DNA of 64,000 bases from Zongyangia hominis (lineage in GTDB: Bacteria > Bacillota > Clostridia > Oscillospirales > Ruminococcaceae): assembly GCF_014385095.1 (NCBI RefSeq), contig NZ_JACRTC010000005.1, forward strand, positions 124,001 through 188,000, given 5' to 3'. Shown piece after piece: positions 49,833-58,396 of this stretch. How positions within the stretch are numbered: position 1 is the stretch's first letter; each line of letters opens with the position of its first letter. The notes below the pieces were generated by a model. That model saw only the letters and a list, made by a program, of their open reading frames with translations, was not told where the DNA came from and did not search any database. The translations under genes were made by a program, and so were the position numbers.

Positions 49833-51659
49833 ATGGCACTCGATTCTTTCGCCTTGTCGACCTACTTACACGGCGCGTCCCAGACCGGCTATGAAATATT
49901 CGGCGCCCATCTCTGCCGGGAGGATGGGCAGGAGGGCGCGCGTTTTACCGTCTACGCGCCAAACGCGGCCCGGGTGGAGCTCATCGGCGCCTTCAACGAC
50001 TGGAACGGCTGGGGGATGAAACGGGAAGGGAGCGGCGTTTGGAGCGCGTTCGTCGGTGGGGCCAAGGCGGGAGACCTCTATAAATACCGCATCACCACGG
50101 CCGACGGAGAAGTCTACGACCGGGCGGACCCCTTCGCCTTTTCCTGCGAGCGCCGGCCCAATACGGCCTCCATCGTCTGCGGGATGGAGGGCTTTTCCTG
50201 GGGCGACGGGGCGTGGATGGAAAAGCGGGAGAAAAACTACAACGCGCCTCTGAACATCTACGAAGTCCACGCCGGGTCCTGGAAGCAAAAAAACGCTTTG
50301 GAGGACGGGCGGTTCCTAAACTATGAGGAACTGGCGGCAGAGCTCATCCCCTATGTGCGGGAGATGGGATACACCCACATCGAGCTTATGCCCCTCACCG
50401 AATATCCCTTCGACGGATCCTGGGGCTATCAGGTCACTGGCTACTTTGCGCCCACCAGCCGCTACGGGACCCCGGAACAGCTCATGCGCCTCATCGACGC
50501 CTGCCACCAGGCGGGTATCGGCGTCATCTTAGACTTTGTGCCGCTTCACTTTGTGCGGGACTTTTTCGCCCTGCACCTGTTTGACGGCGGCTTCCTCTAC
50601 GAGAGCGATTTTGAGGACAGGCGGTACAGCCAGTGGGGGACGGCCCTCTTTGATTTTACCAAGCCCCACGTCCTCAGCTTTCTCATGTCGTCCATCGACT
50701 TCTGGCTCTCCCGCTACCACTTTGATGGGGTGCGCTACGACGCGGTGTCCAACCTCCTCTACCACGACGGCGACCCGGGCAGAGGCGTCAACGAGGCGGG
50801 GGTCTGGTTCCTGCGCAGCTGCAACTTCGCCATCAGCCAGCGCCATCCCACCGCCATGCTCATCGCCGAGGACTCCTCCGAGTGTCTGAAGGTGACGGCG
50901 CCGGTGGTCTACGGCGGCATGGGCTTTGACTACAAATGGAGCCTGGGCTGGATGCACGACACCCTGGATTACTTCGCCCTGCCGCCCTTGGATAGGGAGC
51001 GGCACCGGGGCAAGTTTGTCCACTCCATGAGTTACTTTTATCAGGACATCTTTATCCTGCCCTTCTCCCACGACGAGGTGGTCCACGGCAAGCGGACCAT
51101 CATCGACAAGCTCTACGGCGATTACGGCCAGAAGTTCGATCAGCTGCGGTGCCTCTACCTCTACATGATGACCCACCCAGGGAAAAAGCTCAACTTCATG
51201 GGCAACGAGCTGGCGGAATTTAAGGAGTGGGACGAGGATCAGGAGCTGGGATGGAACCTGCTGACCTACCCCGCCCATGACGCGTTCTGGCGCTATTTCA
51301 GGCGTCTGCAGCACCTGTACCGGGAGGAAAAGACCCTCTTCCAGGAGGACTATAACGCCATGGGGTTTCGCTGGGTGGACCAAGGGGAGCGGTATCCCGC
51401 CCTCTTTGCCTATGAGCGCAGCACCTTGGACGAAAAAATTTACGTGGTCCTCAACCTCTCCGACCGGCCAGCCCACAACTATATGCTGGGTGTGGGGCGT
51501 CCGGGGGAATACGAAGTGCTCCTCGACACGGCGGAGCCTCAGTACGGCGGAAAGGGCAGCATGGAAAAGGTCCTCCGCACCAAGGAGCGGGGTCCCATCC
51601 AGTGCGGCGTAGACCTGATGATGCAGCCATTTTCCGGGTGTATGATCAAAGCGAAATGA
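49833..51659 (+). CDS. glgB: 1,4-alpha-glucan branching enzyme (divergent)
   Basis: A 608-residue GH13 enzyme that makes alpha-1,6 branches in glycogen. The N-terminal CBM48 carries VELIGAFNDWNGW; the barrel has the expected sites: DGVRYDAVSNLLY (nucleophile Asp), IAEDSS (acid/base Glu) and FSHDEVVHGK. Region I reads DFVPLHF rather than the usual DWVPxHF, and the acid/base region is AEDSS instead of AEEST, so the protein is divergent. No other glycogen genes lie beside it. Confidence 0.9.
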   Translation: MALDSFALSTYLHGASQTGYEIFGAHLCREDGQEGARFTVYAPNAARVELIGAFNDWNGWGMKREGSGVWSAFVGGAKAGDLYKYRITTADGEVYDRADPFAFSCERRPNTASIVCGMEGFSWGDGAWMEKREKNYNAPLNIYEVHAGSWKQKNALEDGRFLNYEELAAELIPYVREMGYTHIELMPLTEYPFDGSWGYQVTGYFAPTSRYGTPEQLMRLIDACHQAGIGVILDFVPLHFVRDFFALHLFDGGFLYESDFEDRRYSQWGTALFDFTKPHVLSFLMSSIDFWLSRYHFDGVRYDAVSNLLYHDGDPGRGVNEAGVWFLRSCNFAISQRHPTAMLIAEDSSECLKVTAPVVYGGMGFDYKWSLGWMHDTLDYFALPPLDRERHRGKFVHSMSYFYQDIFILPFSHDEVVHGKRTIIDKLYGDYGQKFDQLRCLYLYMMTHPGKKLNFMGNELAEFKEWDEDQELGWNLLTYPAHDAFWRYFRRLQHLYREEKTLFQEDYNAMGFRWVDQGERYPALFAYERSTLDEKIYVVLNLSDRPAHNYMLGVGRPGEYEVLLDTAEPQYGGKGSMEKVLRTKERGPIQCGVDLMMQPFSGCMIKAK

Positions 51660-51718
51660 TATTGTCCCGCAGGCGGTGGCTAAAGACCGACTGGTGGGGA
51701 AAAGACCTATAGACAGAA

Positions 51719-51752
51719 AAAAGGCTTCACGCGAAAATGCGTGAAGCCTTTT
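51719..51752. terminator. Bidirectional terminator between glgB and trxA
   Basis: Fourteen-base stem AAAAGGCTTCACGC with a six-base loop, A run on the left and T run on the right, located between two converging genes. Confidence 0.88.
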
Positions 51753-51764
51753 GCATGGGTGCCG

Positions 51765-52079
51765 TTAATCTTCCAGCATGTGGAGGATGTCCTCTTTGGT
51801 CTGAACGCCCACGAGCCGGGCCGCTTCCTTGCCGCTGCGGAACAGGACAATGGTGGGGATACTCATAACCGAGTAGCGGGAGGCCAAATCCATCTCTTCG
51901 TCGATGTTGACTTTGCCCACAATGACGTTGGGACCAGCTTCCGCCGCCGCTTCCTCCAGAATGGGGGCCAGCATCCGGCAGGGCGCGCACCAGGGCGCCC
52001 AAAAGTCCACGATCACCGGATGGGAGCTGAGCAGGACTTCCTTTTCAAAATTGTCTTTATCAAAATGCATGACACTCAC
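51765..52079 (-). CDS. trxA: Thioredoxin
   Basis: A 104-residue thioredoxin keeping cytoplasmic proteins reduced. The active site is WCAPC instead of the common WCGPC; the cis-proline loop is SIPTIVLF. GTG 52079 is eight bases from AAGGAGG and gives the usual family length; longer in-frame starts are unlikely. Single-gene unit with its own promoter. Confidence 0.95.
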   Translation of the reverse strand: MSVMHFDKDNFEKEVLLSSHPVIVDFWAPWCAPCRMLAPILEEAAAEAGPNVIVGKVNIDEEMDLASRYSVMSIPTIVLFRSGKEAARLVGVQTKEDILHMLED

Positions 52080-52123
52080 AGTGAAAACCTCCTTGTAAGT
52101 AAAGAACCATCGCAACAGTATCT

Positions 52124-52153
52124 ATTATACATCAACATCCGCCATTTTTGCAA
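52124..52153 (-). promoter_or_regulatory. Promoter of trxA
   Basis: On the minus strand: TTGCAA (52153-52148), 18-base spacer, TATAAT (52129-52124). Confidence 0.6.
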
Positions 52154-52277
52154 TATTTCATGCAGTTTACTTTCTCATCCGCCGAAAAATGCCCGGATTC
52201 TACGAAAAAAGCGACCGTCAACCGGCCGCTTTCCATTTCTATTCAATTCGTACCCCTAAACCCGAGAAGGTAACGGG

Positions 52278-53342
52278 TCAGATCAGGGTACGGCCGTCGC
52301 AGTAGTCGCAGATGAGCATGTCGCCGCAATCTGTAAAGGTGCTGGGCAGGTAGCGCTCCTGCTGGGTGACACAGCGGGGGTTCTGGCATTTGGCCCGATA
52401 GGATTTCCCGAACTGGACGGGGTAGTGGTTTTTTTCGTCAAGCATATGGATGATGAGGGACATCCGGGCGTACATGCCGTAGATGGCCTGGTCGAAGTAG
52501 ATGGCCCGGCGGTCGTCGTCCACCTCCGGTTCGATTTCGTCCACCCGGGGCAGGGGATGGAGGACTTTGAGCTCCTTGCGCCCGAGGGCCATCTTTCGCT
52601 TGTCCAGGACATAGACGTTTTTCTGCCGCTCATATTCCTCGGGGGAAGAAAATCTCTCCCGCTGGATGCGGGTCATGTAGAGCACGTCCAACAGCGGCAT
52701 GGCCTCCTCTAATGTGGTGAGCTCTGTATAAGGACAGCCCGAAGCGTCCATAATATCTTTGATGTACTGGGGCACGGTCAGTTCCGGCGTGGAAATGAGC
52801 ACAAACTTGGATCGGAAATGACACATTGTTTTGATCAGAGAATGGACGGTTCGTCCGTTTTTGAGGTCCCCGCACATCCCAATGGTCAGCCCGTGGAGAT
52901 CCCCCTTGACTTCCATCAGTGTCGTCAAGTCGGTCAGCGTCTGGGTGGGGTGGAGATGTCCGCCGTCCCCCGCGTTAATGATGGGGCAATTGGAATAGAG
53001 GGACGCGGCCTTGGCAAAGCCCTCCTGGGGGTTGCGCACGGCGATGATGTCGGCGTAGCCGCTGACGATTTTGATGGTGTCCTTCAGGTTTTCCCCTTTG
53101 GCCACCGAGGAGTTGAGGGGATTGTCAAAACCGATGGTCTGGCCGCCCAAACGGAGCATGGCCGTTTGAAAAGACATCTGGGTGCGGGTGGAAGGCTCAT
53201 AAAAAAGAGTGGCAAGAATCTTATTCTGACATGCGCCAAAATAATCACCCGGCCGCTCTCTGATTTCATGAGCAAGTTGTAGGATACTGTGCAGATCACT
53301 GAGGGAAAGATCGTCAAGATCGATAAGATGTCTGGACAACAT
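52278..53342 (-). CDS. pyrB: Aspartate carbamoyltransferase with C-terminal zinc ribbon
   Basis: A 354-residue enzyme for the first committed step of pyrimidine synthesis. The catalytic part (1-315) has the carbamoyl-phosphate site STRT, the SSVAKGE loop from the neighbouring subunit, GDGGHLHPTQTLTDL and HPLPR. Residues 316-354 are extra: Cys319-x4-Cys324-x20-Cys345-x2-Cys348 looks like the zinc domain of the regulatory subunit PyrI. No pyrI gene is nearby. The ribbon may stabilise the trimer or mediate contacts usually made by PyrI. Confidence 0.92.
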   Translation of the reverse strand: MLSRHLIDLDDLSLSDLHSILQLAHEIRERPGDYFGACQNKILATLFYEPSTRTQMSFQTAMLRLGGQTIGFDNPLNSSVAKGENLKDTIKIVSGYADIIAVRNPQEGFAKAASLYSNCPIINAGDGGHLHPTQTLTDLTTLMEVKGDLHGLTIGMCGDLKNGRTVHSLIKTMCHFRSKFVLISTPELTVPQYIKDIMDASGCPYTELTTLEEAMPLLDVLYMTRIQRERFSSPEEYERQKNVYVLDKRKMALGRKELKVLHPLPRVDEIEPEVDDDRRAIYFDQAIYGMYARMSLIIHMLDEKNHYPVQFGKSYRAKCQNPRCVTQQERYLPSTFTDCGDMLICDYCDGRTLI

Positions 53343-53503
53343 AAGTTCGATGACCTCCTGTGGACAAAATGACCCCTTACGGCATTTCTTCTTATTTTAG
53401 CAAGGAATAAGGGAGAATACAAGGACTCTCGACAAAAAAATCCGGCCGGCGGGGGGCAGGTAAATGCAGGGGAAGAACCAGGAAAATTTTTTTATTTTCC
53501 CCC

Positions 53504-53532
53504 TTGACATTTGAGATGTGAATCTCTATAAT
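53504..53532 (+). promoter_or_regulatory. Promoter of tRNA-Gln
   Basis: TTGACA (53504-53509), 17-base spacer, TATAAT (53527-53532): full consensus, 23 bases before the tRNA. Confidence 0.9.
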
Positions 53533-53555
53533 ATTAAATGTTGCTGATGCGATAT

Positions 53556-53629
53556 TGCCCGATTGTGTAAGGGTAGCACGACAGACTCTGACTCTGTTTG
53601 TCTGGGTTCAAATCCTAGTCGGGCAGCCA
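53556..53629 (+). tRNA. tRNA-Gln (anticodon CTG)
   Basis: 74 bases with CCA encoded. Acceptor TGCCCGA/TCGGGCA, anticodon arm ACAGA-CTCTGAC-TCTGT and T arm with GTTCAAATC are clear. The CTG anticodon reads CAG codons. Flanked by a consensus promoter and a terminator-like repeat. Confidence 0.95.
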
Positions 53630-53633
53630 CCTA

Positions 53634-53678
53634 AACATCCGATGAATGGCTAAAAGCTGTTTCACCGGATGTTTTTCT
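53634..53678 (+). terminator. Possible terminator after tRNA-Gln
   Basis: AACATCCG and CGGATGTT pair across a loop of about 23 bases, followed by TTTTCTTATT. Confidence 0.6.
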
Positions 53679-53836
53679 TATTCTATGGCCCCAACTCGTG
53701 CCCAAAGCCGGGAATGTTTCCCCGCTCTCTATGGCTTTTCCTGGGAAAACGGGGGAGGAAAGCGGTCGGAGTACATTGCGCAGGGGAAAAGAAACCGGTA
53801 TAATGGGACTATCTTGAGGGGAGCAGGTGACAGATT

Positions 53837-56800
53837 ATGACCATTGCCGATTTGCATATCCATTCCCGCTACTCCCGGGCCACCAGCCGGGATTGCGTTC
53901 CCGAGCAGCTGGATTTTTGGGCCCGGCGCAAGGGCATCGATCTTCTGGGTACAGGGGATTTCACCCATCCTGCCTGGCGGGAGGAACTGCGGGAGAAGCT
54001 CGTCCCCGCCGGGGAGGGGCTCTACCGGCTCAAGGAGGAAGCGGTTCTCCCCGACGCGCCCGCTGGGGAAAAGGGAGGCCCTCAGTTTGTCATCACCGGG
54101 GAAATCAGCTCCATCTATAAGAAAAACGGGCGGACCCGCAAGGTCCACAGCCTGATATTGCTCCCCAGCCTGGAGGCGGCGGACGCCCTCTCCCACCGGC
54201 TGGAGGCCATCGGCAACATCCATTCGGACGGACGACCCATCCTGGGGCTCGACTGCCGGGACCTGCTGGAAATTACGCTGGAAGCCTGTCCCGAGGCCCT
54301 CTTCATTCCCGCCCACATCTGGACGCCCCACTTTTCCCTCTTTGGGGCCTTCTCCGGCTTTGACAGCATCGAGGAGTGTTTCGAGGACCTGACGCCCTAT
54401 ATCCGGGCGCTGGAAACGGGGCTCTCCTCCGACCCCGCCATGAACTGGCAGATTTCCGCCCTGGACGGCTATACCCTCGTCTCCAACTCCGACGCCCATT
54501 CCCCGGCCAAGCTGGGGAGGGAGGCCAATCTGCTCGACATCCCCCTCACCTATCCCGACCTCAAAAGGGCCGTGGAGACGGGGGAGGGCTTTGCGGGCAC
54601 CATCGAGTTTTTCCCGGAGGAGGGGAAATATCACTACGACGGCCACCGTGGATGCGGGGTCTGTTTAGAGCCCGCCGAAACCGACCGGCTGGAGGGAAAA
54701 TGCCCGGTGTGCGGCAGGAAGATCACGGTGGGGGTCCAGCACCGGGTGGACCAGCTCTCCGACCGGGAGGCGGGGTACCGGCCCAAAGGCGCCAAGGACT
54801 ATGAAAGCCTGGTGCCGCTGCCCGAAGTCATCGCGGCCTGCTGCGGGTTCTCGGCAACAAGCGTCAAGGTCCGGGACCGGTATGAAGCCATGCTCCGGGA
54901 CTTAGGGAACGAATTTGCCATCCTGCGGGAGATCTCCGTCACAGACATCGAGAGGGCGGCGGGACCGGCCATCGCCGAGGGCATTCGCCGTCTTCGGGCG
55001 GGCAAAGTTAGCCGCAGCCCCGGCTTTGACGGGGAGTACGGCACCATCGCCCTGTTAAGCCCCGAGGAACGGGACATTTACAGCGGACAAATCTCCCTCT
55101 TCGGCGCTTCCGGCCCGGCGGCCCCGGGTGGGAAGCGGAAGCGGGCGGGCCGAAACGACGCGGGGAAAAGCGGGAAAACAAAGGGAGAAGAAACCTCCCA
55201 GCCGCCCGCCGGGCTCCTGGAAGGGCTCAACGAAGAACAATTGGCGGCCGTGACAGCCTCCGACCCCGCAGTGGCGGTCATCGCGGGGCCTGGTACGGGC
55301 AAGACCAAAACGCTGGTCTCCCGCATCGCTTACCTCGTGCAGGAGCGGGGGGTGAAACCCTCCGAGATCACCGCCGTCACTTTTACCAATAAAGCGGCCG
55401 CCGAGATGCTCGAACGGCTGGAAATCCAGTTTGGAGACAAGCGGAAGGTGGGCCGCATGCAAATCGGCACTTTCCACTCCCTCTGTCTGCACCTGCTTGA
55501 CGGGGACGGCGCGCCCGTGGCGCTGCTCGACGAGAGCGCGGCGGAGGACCTGGCCGCCCAGGTCCTCCGGGAGGAAGGGCTGCGCCTCTCTCCGCGCAAA
55601 TTCCTTGAGGAGGTGTCCCGCCGCAAAGCGGGGGTGGAGGACAGTCTCCCGGCAGGGGCGCTGGAACGCTATCGGGAGCTGACGGCCCAGGCGGGGGCGC
55701 TGGACTTTGACGACCTACTCATCCAAGCGCTGGAACAGAAGCTCCCCCAAAAGAAGGCGAAGGCCTTTTCCTATCTGCTGGTGGATGAATTTCAGGACGT
55801 GAGCCCTTTGCAGTATGAGCTGGTGCGCGCCTGGAACGCGGGGGGAAAGAGCCTCTTTGTCATCGGCGACCCGGACCAGTCCATCTACGGCTTCCGGGGG
55901 GCGGACGCCCGCTGCTTTGCGCGGCTGGCGGATGACATGCCGGGGCTTCGCACCATCCATCTCAAAACAAACTACCGCTCCACGCCGCCCATCATCTCCT
56001 GCGCCCTGGCGGCCATCGCCGGGGAGGACGGGAAGGAGCGCCCCCTCACGCCCCACCGGACGGACGGCGCACCGGTGCGCCTCGTCACGGCGGAGAGCGC
56101 CCTAGCCGAGGGCATCTTTGTGGCCAAGGAAATCGGGAGGATGGTGGGCGGCGTGGACATGCTGGAAGCCCAGGCATCATCCGGGCGGGGAGAGGGCGGG
56201 CCGGTGCGCTCCTTTGACGACATCGCGGTGCTCTACCGCACCCACCACGAGGCGAGGCTCCTGGAAAAGTGCCTGCGCCAAGAGAGCATCCCCTATGTCG
56301 TCCACGGCCGGGAGGACTTTCTCACCGACGAGAAGGTGCGGGGGACGGCGGCGTTTTTCCGCGCGCTTTTGCGGCCCGGCGACGGCCTCTCCCTCCAACA
56401 AAGCCTCAGCCTCCTTTGGAACTGTCCCGCGGACTTGGCCCAGAGCGCGGGGGCGTGGTGGAAAGAGCATGGCCAGGGGATGGAGGAAGGCATCGACGCC
56501 CTGCTGGCGGCTTTTGAAAACGCTGGACATCTGCGGCAGTGGGGGGCTCTCACCCGGGAATTTTTCCCCCGGTGCGCCAAGGAAAGCCCCTACAAGCTCC
56601 TGGAGGATTTCCGTTTGGCCTGTGGTCTCAACGATCATCCGCCACTGGAAAAGCTCACGCACATGGCGGTTTTTGATAAAAAGATGACGGAGTTTTTGGA
56701 CAATTTGGCCCTGGGGACGGAGGGGGATCTCAGACGGGCGGCGCAAAAATCCTACCAAAGCGGCGCGGTGCGGCTAATGACCCTCCATGGGGCCAAGGGC

Positions 56801-57058
56801 CTGGAATTTCCGGTGGTATTCCTTTGGGGGGTGAATAAAGGCTCTCTGCCTCTCGTTTCCTCCCGCCACCCCACCGACCCCGCGGAGGAGCGGCGACTCT
56901 TTTACGTGGGCCTCACCCGGGCCAAGGAGGAGTTAATTATAATGACCTCTTCCGAGCCCTCCCCGTTCCTTGCCGCGCTGCCCCGGGAGCATCTGCAAGC
57001 ATCCATGACCCATGTCAGAAAAGCGCAGGAAGCAAAGCAGATGAGCCTGTTTGACTGA
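53837..57058 (+). CDS. EndoQ-like PHP nuclease fused to a UvrD/Rep-type helicase
   Basis: A 1073-residue fusion. Residues 1-425 are like endonuclease Q, which nicks 5' of deaminated or abasic sites: PHP metal motifs HIHSRYS (His7, His9), GTGDFTHP, GEISS, HIWTPHF and SNSDAHS, then zinc ribbon Cys273-x2-Cys276-x12-Cys289-x2-Cys292 and a helical DNA-binding part. A low-complexity basic linker (about 425-460) leads to an SF1 helicase: Walker A AGPGTGKT (483-490), DEFQD (650-654), GDPDQSIYGFRGA, LHGAKGLEF and GLTRAKEEL. QISLF (418-422) and the C-terminal QMSLF (1068-1072) match bacterial sliding-clamp motifs. Confidence 0.9.
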   Translation: MTIADLHIHSRYSRATSRDCVPEQLDFWARRKGIDLLGTGDFTHPAWREELREKLVPAGEGLYRLKEEAVLPDAPAGEKGGPQFVITGEISSIYKKNGRTRKVHSLILLPSLEAADALSHRLEAIGNIHSDGRPILGLDCRDLLEITLEACPEALFIPAHIWTPHFSLFGAFSGFDSIEECFEDLTPYIRALETGLSSDPAMNWQISALDGYTLVSNSDAHSPAKLGREANLLDIPLTYPDLKRAVETGEGFAGTIEFFPEEGKYHYDGHRGCGVCLEPAETDRLEGKCPVCGRKITVGVQHRVDQLSDREAGYRPKGAKDYESLVPLPEVIAACCGFSATSVKVRDRYEAMLRDLGNEFAILREISVTDIERAAGPAIAEGIRRLRAGKVSRSPGFDGEYGTIALLSPEERDIYSGQISLFGASGPAAPGGKRKRAGRNDAGKSGKTKGEETSQPPAGLLEGLNEEQLAAVTASDPAVAVIAGPGTGKTKTLVSRIAYLVQERGVKPSEITAVTFTNKAAAEMLERLEIQFGDKRKVGRMQIGTFHSLCLHLLDGDGAPVALLDESAAEDLAAQVLREEGLRLSPRKFLEEVSRRKAGVEDSLPAGALERYRELTAQAGALDFDDLLIQALEQKLPQKKAKAFSYLLVDEFQDVSPLQYELVRAWNAGGKSLFVIGDPDQSIYGFRGADARCFARLADDMPGLRTIHLKTNYRSTPPIISCALAAIAGEDGKERPLTPHRTDGAPVRLVTAESALAEGIFVAKEIGRMVGGVDMLEAQASSGRGEGGPVRSFDDIAVLYRTHHEARLLEKCLRQESIPYVVHGREDFLTDEKVRGTAAFFRALLRPGDGLSLQQSLSLLWNCPADLAQSAGAWWKEHGQGMEEGIDALLAAFENAGHLRQWGALTREFFPRCAKESPYKLLEDFRLACGLNDHPPLEKLTHMAVFDKKMTEFLDNLALGTEGDLRRAAQKSYQSGAVRLMTLHGAKGLEFPVVFLWGVNKGSLPLVSSRHPTDPAEERRLFYVGLTRAKEELIIMTSSEPSPFLAALPREHLQASMTHVRKAQEAKQMSLFD

Positions 57059-57110
57059 CATACATCGGCAAAACGGGACTGTTTCGGCAAGATAAGCCTT
57101 GTTTCGCTTA

Positions 57111-57139
57111 TCGACAATGGGGATTTGACATGATAAAAT
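57111..57139 (+). promoter_or_regulatory. Promoter of deoC
   Basis: TCGACA (57111-57116), 17-base spacer, TAAAAT (57134-57139). Confidence 0.6.
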
Positions 57140-57219
57140 AACATAGAAGGCGCTCTCCCCATGGAACAGTGGGGAGATCAGTTCCGGGAGCATTAGCCCC
57201 ACAGAAAAGGAGATAGAAG

Positions 57220-57891
57220 ATGGACATTCAAAAAATCTTATCGATGGTGGACCACACCCTGCTTTCGCAGACGGCCACCCGCCAGGAAATATTCGCGCTG
57301 TGCGACGACGGCATCCGCTATCACACGGCAAGCGTTTGCATCCCGCCTTGTTATGTCAAGGACGCCAAGGAATATGTGGCGGGCAAACTCGCCATCTGTA
57401 CCGTCATTGGGTTCCCCAACGGCTATATGACGACAGCCGCCAAGGTTGCGGAGACTAAGGACGCGGTGCAAAACGGCGCCGATGAGATTGACATGGTCAT
57501 CAATATCGGTATGCTCCGGGACCGCCGCTATGATGAGGTTCTGGCTGAAATCCGGGCCATCAAGGAAGCCTGCGGCGGAAGGCTCCTCAAGGTCATCATC
57601 GAGACCTGCCTGCTCACTGAGGAGGAAAAGATCAAGATGTGCGAGATCGTCACCGCTGCGGGGGCCGATTATATCAAGACCTCCACCGGATTTTCCACCG
57701 GCGGCGCTACCCGGGAGGATGTGGCTCTCTTTAAGGCTCATGTGGGGCCGGAGGTGAAGATCAAGGCGGCCGGCGGCATCGCCAGCCTCCAAGACGCCCA
57801 GGACTTCGTCGAGTTGGGAGCCAGCCGCCTGGGGACCAGCCGGGTGGTCAAGATCGTCAAGCAGGAGGAGAGCGCGCCGGACACCTATTGA
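57220..57891 (+). CDS. deoC: Deoxyribose-phosphate aldolase
   Basis: A 223-residue class I aldolase splitting deoxyribose 5-phosphate into glyceraldehyde 3-phosphate and acetaldehyde. The Schiff-base lysine is in [28 protein letters not shown] and IKAAGGI complete the active site. AAAGGAG precedes the ATG. It stands alone with a terminator, without other deo genes. Confidence 0.97.
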   Translation: MDIQKILSMVDHTLLSQTATRQEIFALCDDGIRYHTASVCIPPCYVKDAKEYVAGKLAICTVIGFPNGYMTTAAKVAETKDAVQNGADEIDMVINIGMLRDRRYDEVLAEIRAIKEACGGRLLKVIIETCLLTEEEKIKMCEIVTAAGADYIKTSTGFSTGGATREDVALFKAHVGPEVKIKAAGGIASLQDAQDFVELGASRLGTSRVVKIVKQEESAPDTY

Positions 57892-57910
57892 TACCACGGT
57901 TAAATCAAAC

Positions 57911-57939
57911 AAGCCGCTTCAAACGAAGCGGCTGTTTTT
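57911..57939 (+). terminator. Terminator of deoC
   Basis: Stem AAGCCGCTTC/GAAGCGGCT with a four-base loop and five T, 20 bases past the stop. Confidence 0.85.
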
Positions 57940-58088
57940 GTGTGTGATAGCGAAAACAGATGCGCCGGCATATCGCTGCCGATCGGCTGATGGGATCACT
58001 TTGTCAGCCGCGGGCGCGCAGCTTTCGATCAAGGAAAAGCGCCAAGAGAAGGCATGCAGGATACGACCACTCGTAGACGCCGTTAAAT

Positions 58089-58126
58089 AAAAAAACAACC
58101 CGTCCATTTGAACGGGTTGTTTTTTT
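58089..58126 (-). terminator. Terminator of tRNA-Val
   Basis: Fifteen-base stem AAAAAAACAACCCGT with an eight-base loop; T run on the minus strand. It starts three bases past the tRNA 3' end. Confidence 0.9.
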
Positions 58127-58129
58127 ATT

Positions 58130-58206
58130 TGGTGGAGACAGGGGGACTCGAACCCTCGACTTCTTGCGTGTGAAGCAAGCACTCTAACCAGCTGAGCTAT
58201 GCCTCC
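58130..58206 (-). tRNA. tRNA-Val (anticodon CAC)
   Basis: 77 bases with CCA. Acceptor GGAGGCA/TGTCTCC (one G-T pair), D arm TAGCTCAGCTGGTTAGAG, anticodon arm CTTGC-TTCACAC-GCAAG and T arm GGGTTCGAGTCCC. The anticodon reads GTG codons. Confidence 0.96.
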
Positions 58207-58219
58207 GAATGCAAAAAAT

Positions 58220-58248
58220 ATTATAGCAGATTTTGGGATGGTTGTCCA
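58220..58248 (-). promoter_or_regulatory. Promoter of tRNA-Val
   Basis: On the minus strand: TGGACA (58248-58243), 17-base spacer, TATAAT (58225-58220). Confidence 0.8.
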
Positions 58249-58318
58249 CCCCTTTTTTCTAAGGGAGGGGGAGAAAAGACACAAGCGTCCCGGATAACGG
58301 AAGGGAACTCTCTCGATT

Positions 58319-58361
58319 ATGACAAATTAGTCATGCAAACACCGCCGGGATACAGTATAAT
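58319..58361 (+). promoter_or_regulatory. Promoter and likely regulator site before the two-component operon
   Basis: TATAAT (58356-58361) has no good -35. Just upstream is the 16-base palindrome ATGAC-AAATTA-GTCAT (58319-58334), closely related to the palindrome before the ABC operon at 60240. Autoregulation by the response regulator is a reasonable inference. Confidence 0.6.
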
Positions 58362-58396
58362 AAGGACAGTATTTTCGGGGAAGGAAGGCAAACGCC

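Noticed and set aside
57943..58088. Possible small gene or RNA between the deoC and tRNA-Val terminators
   Set aside because: No ribosome site, open frame of note or recognisable structure; treated as empty spacer.
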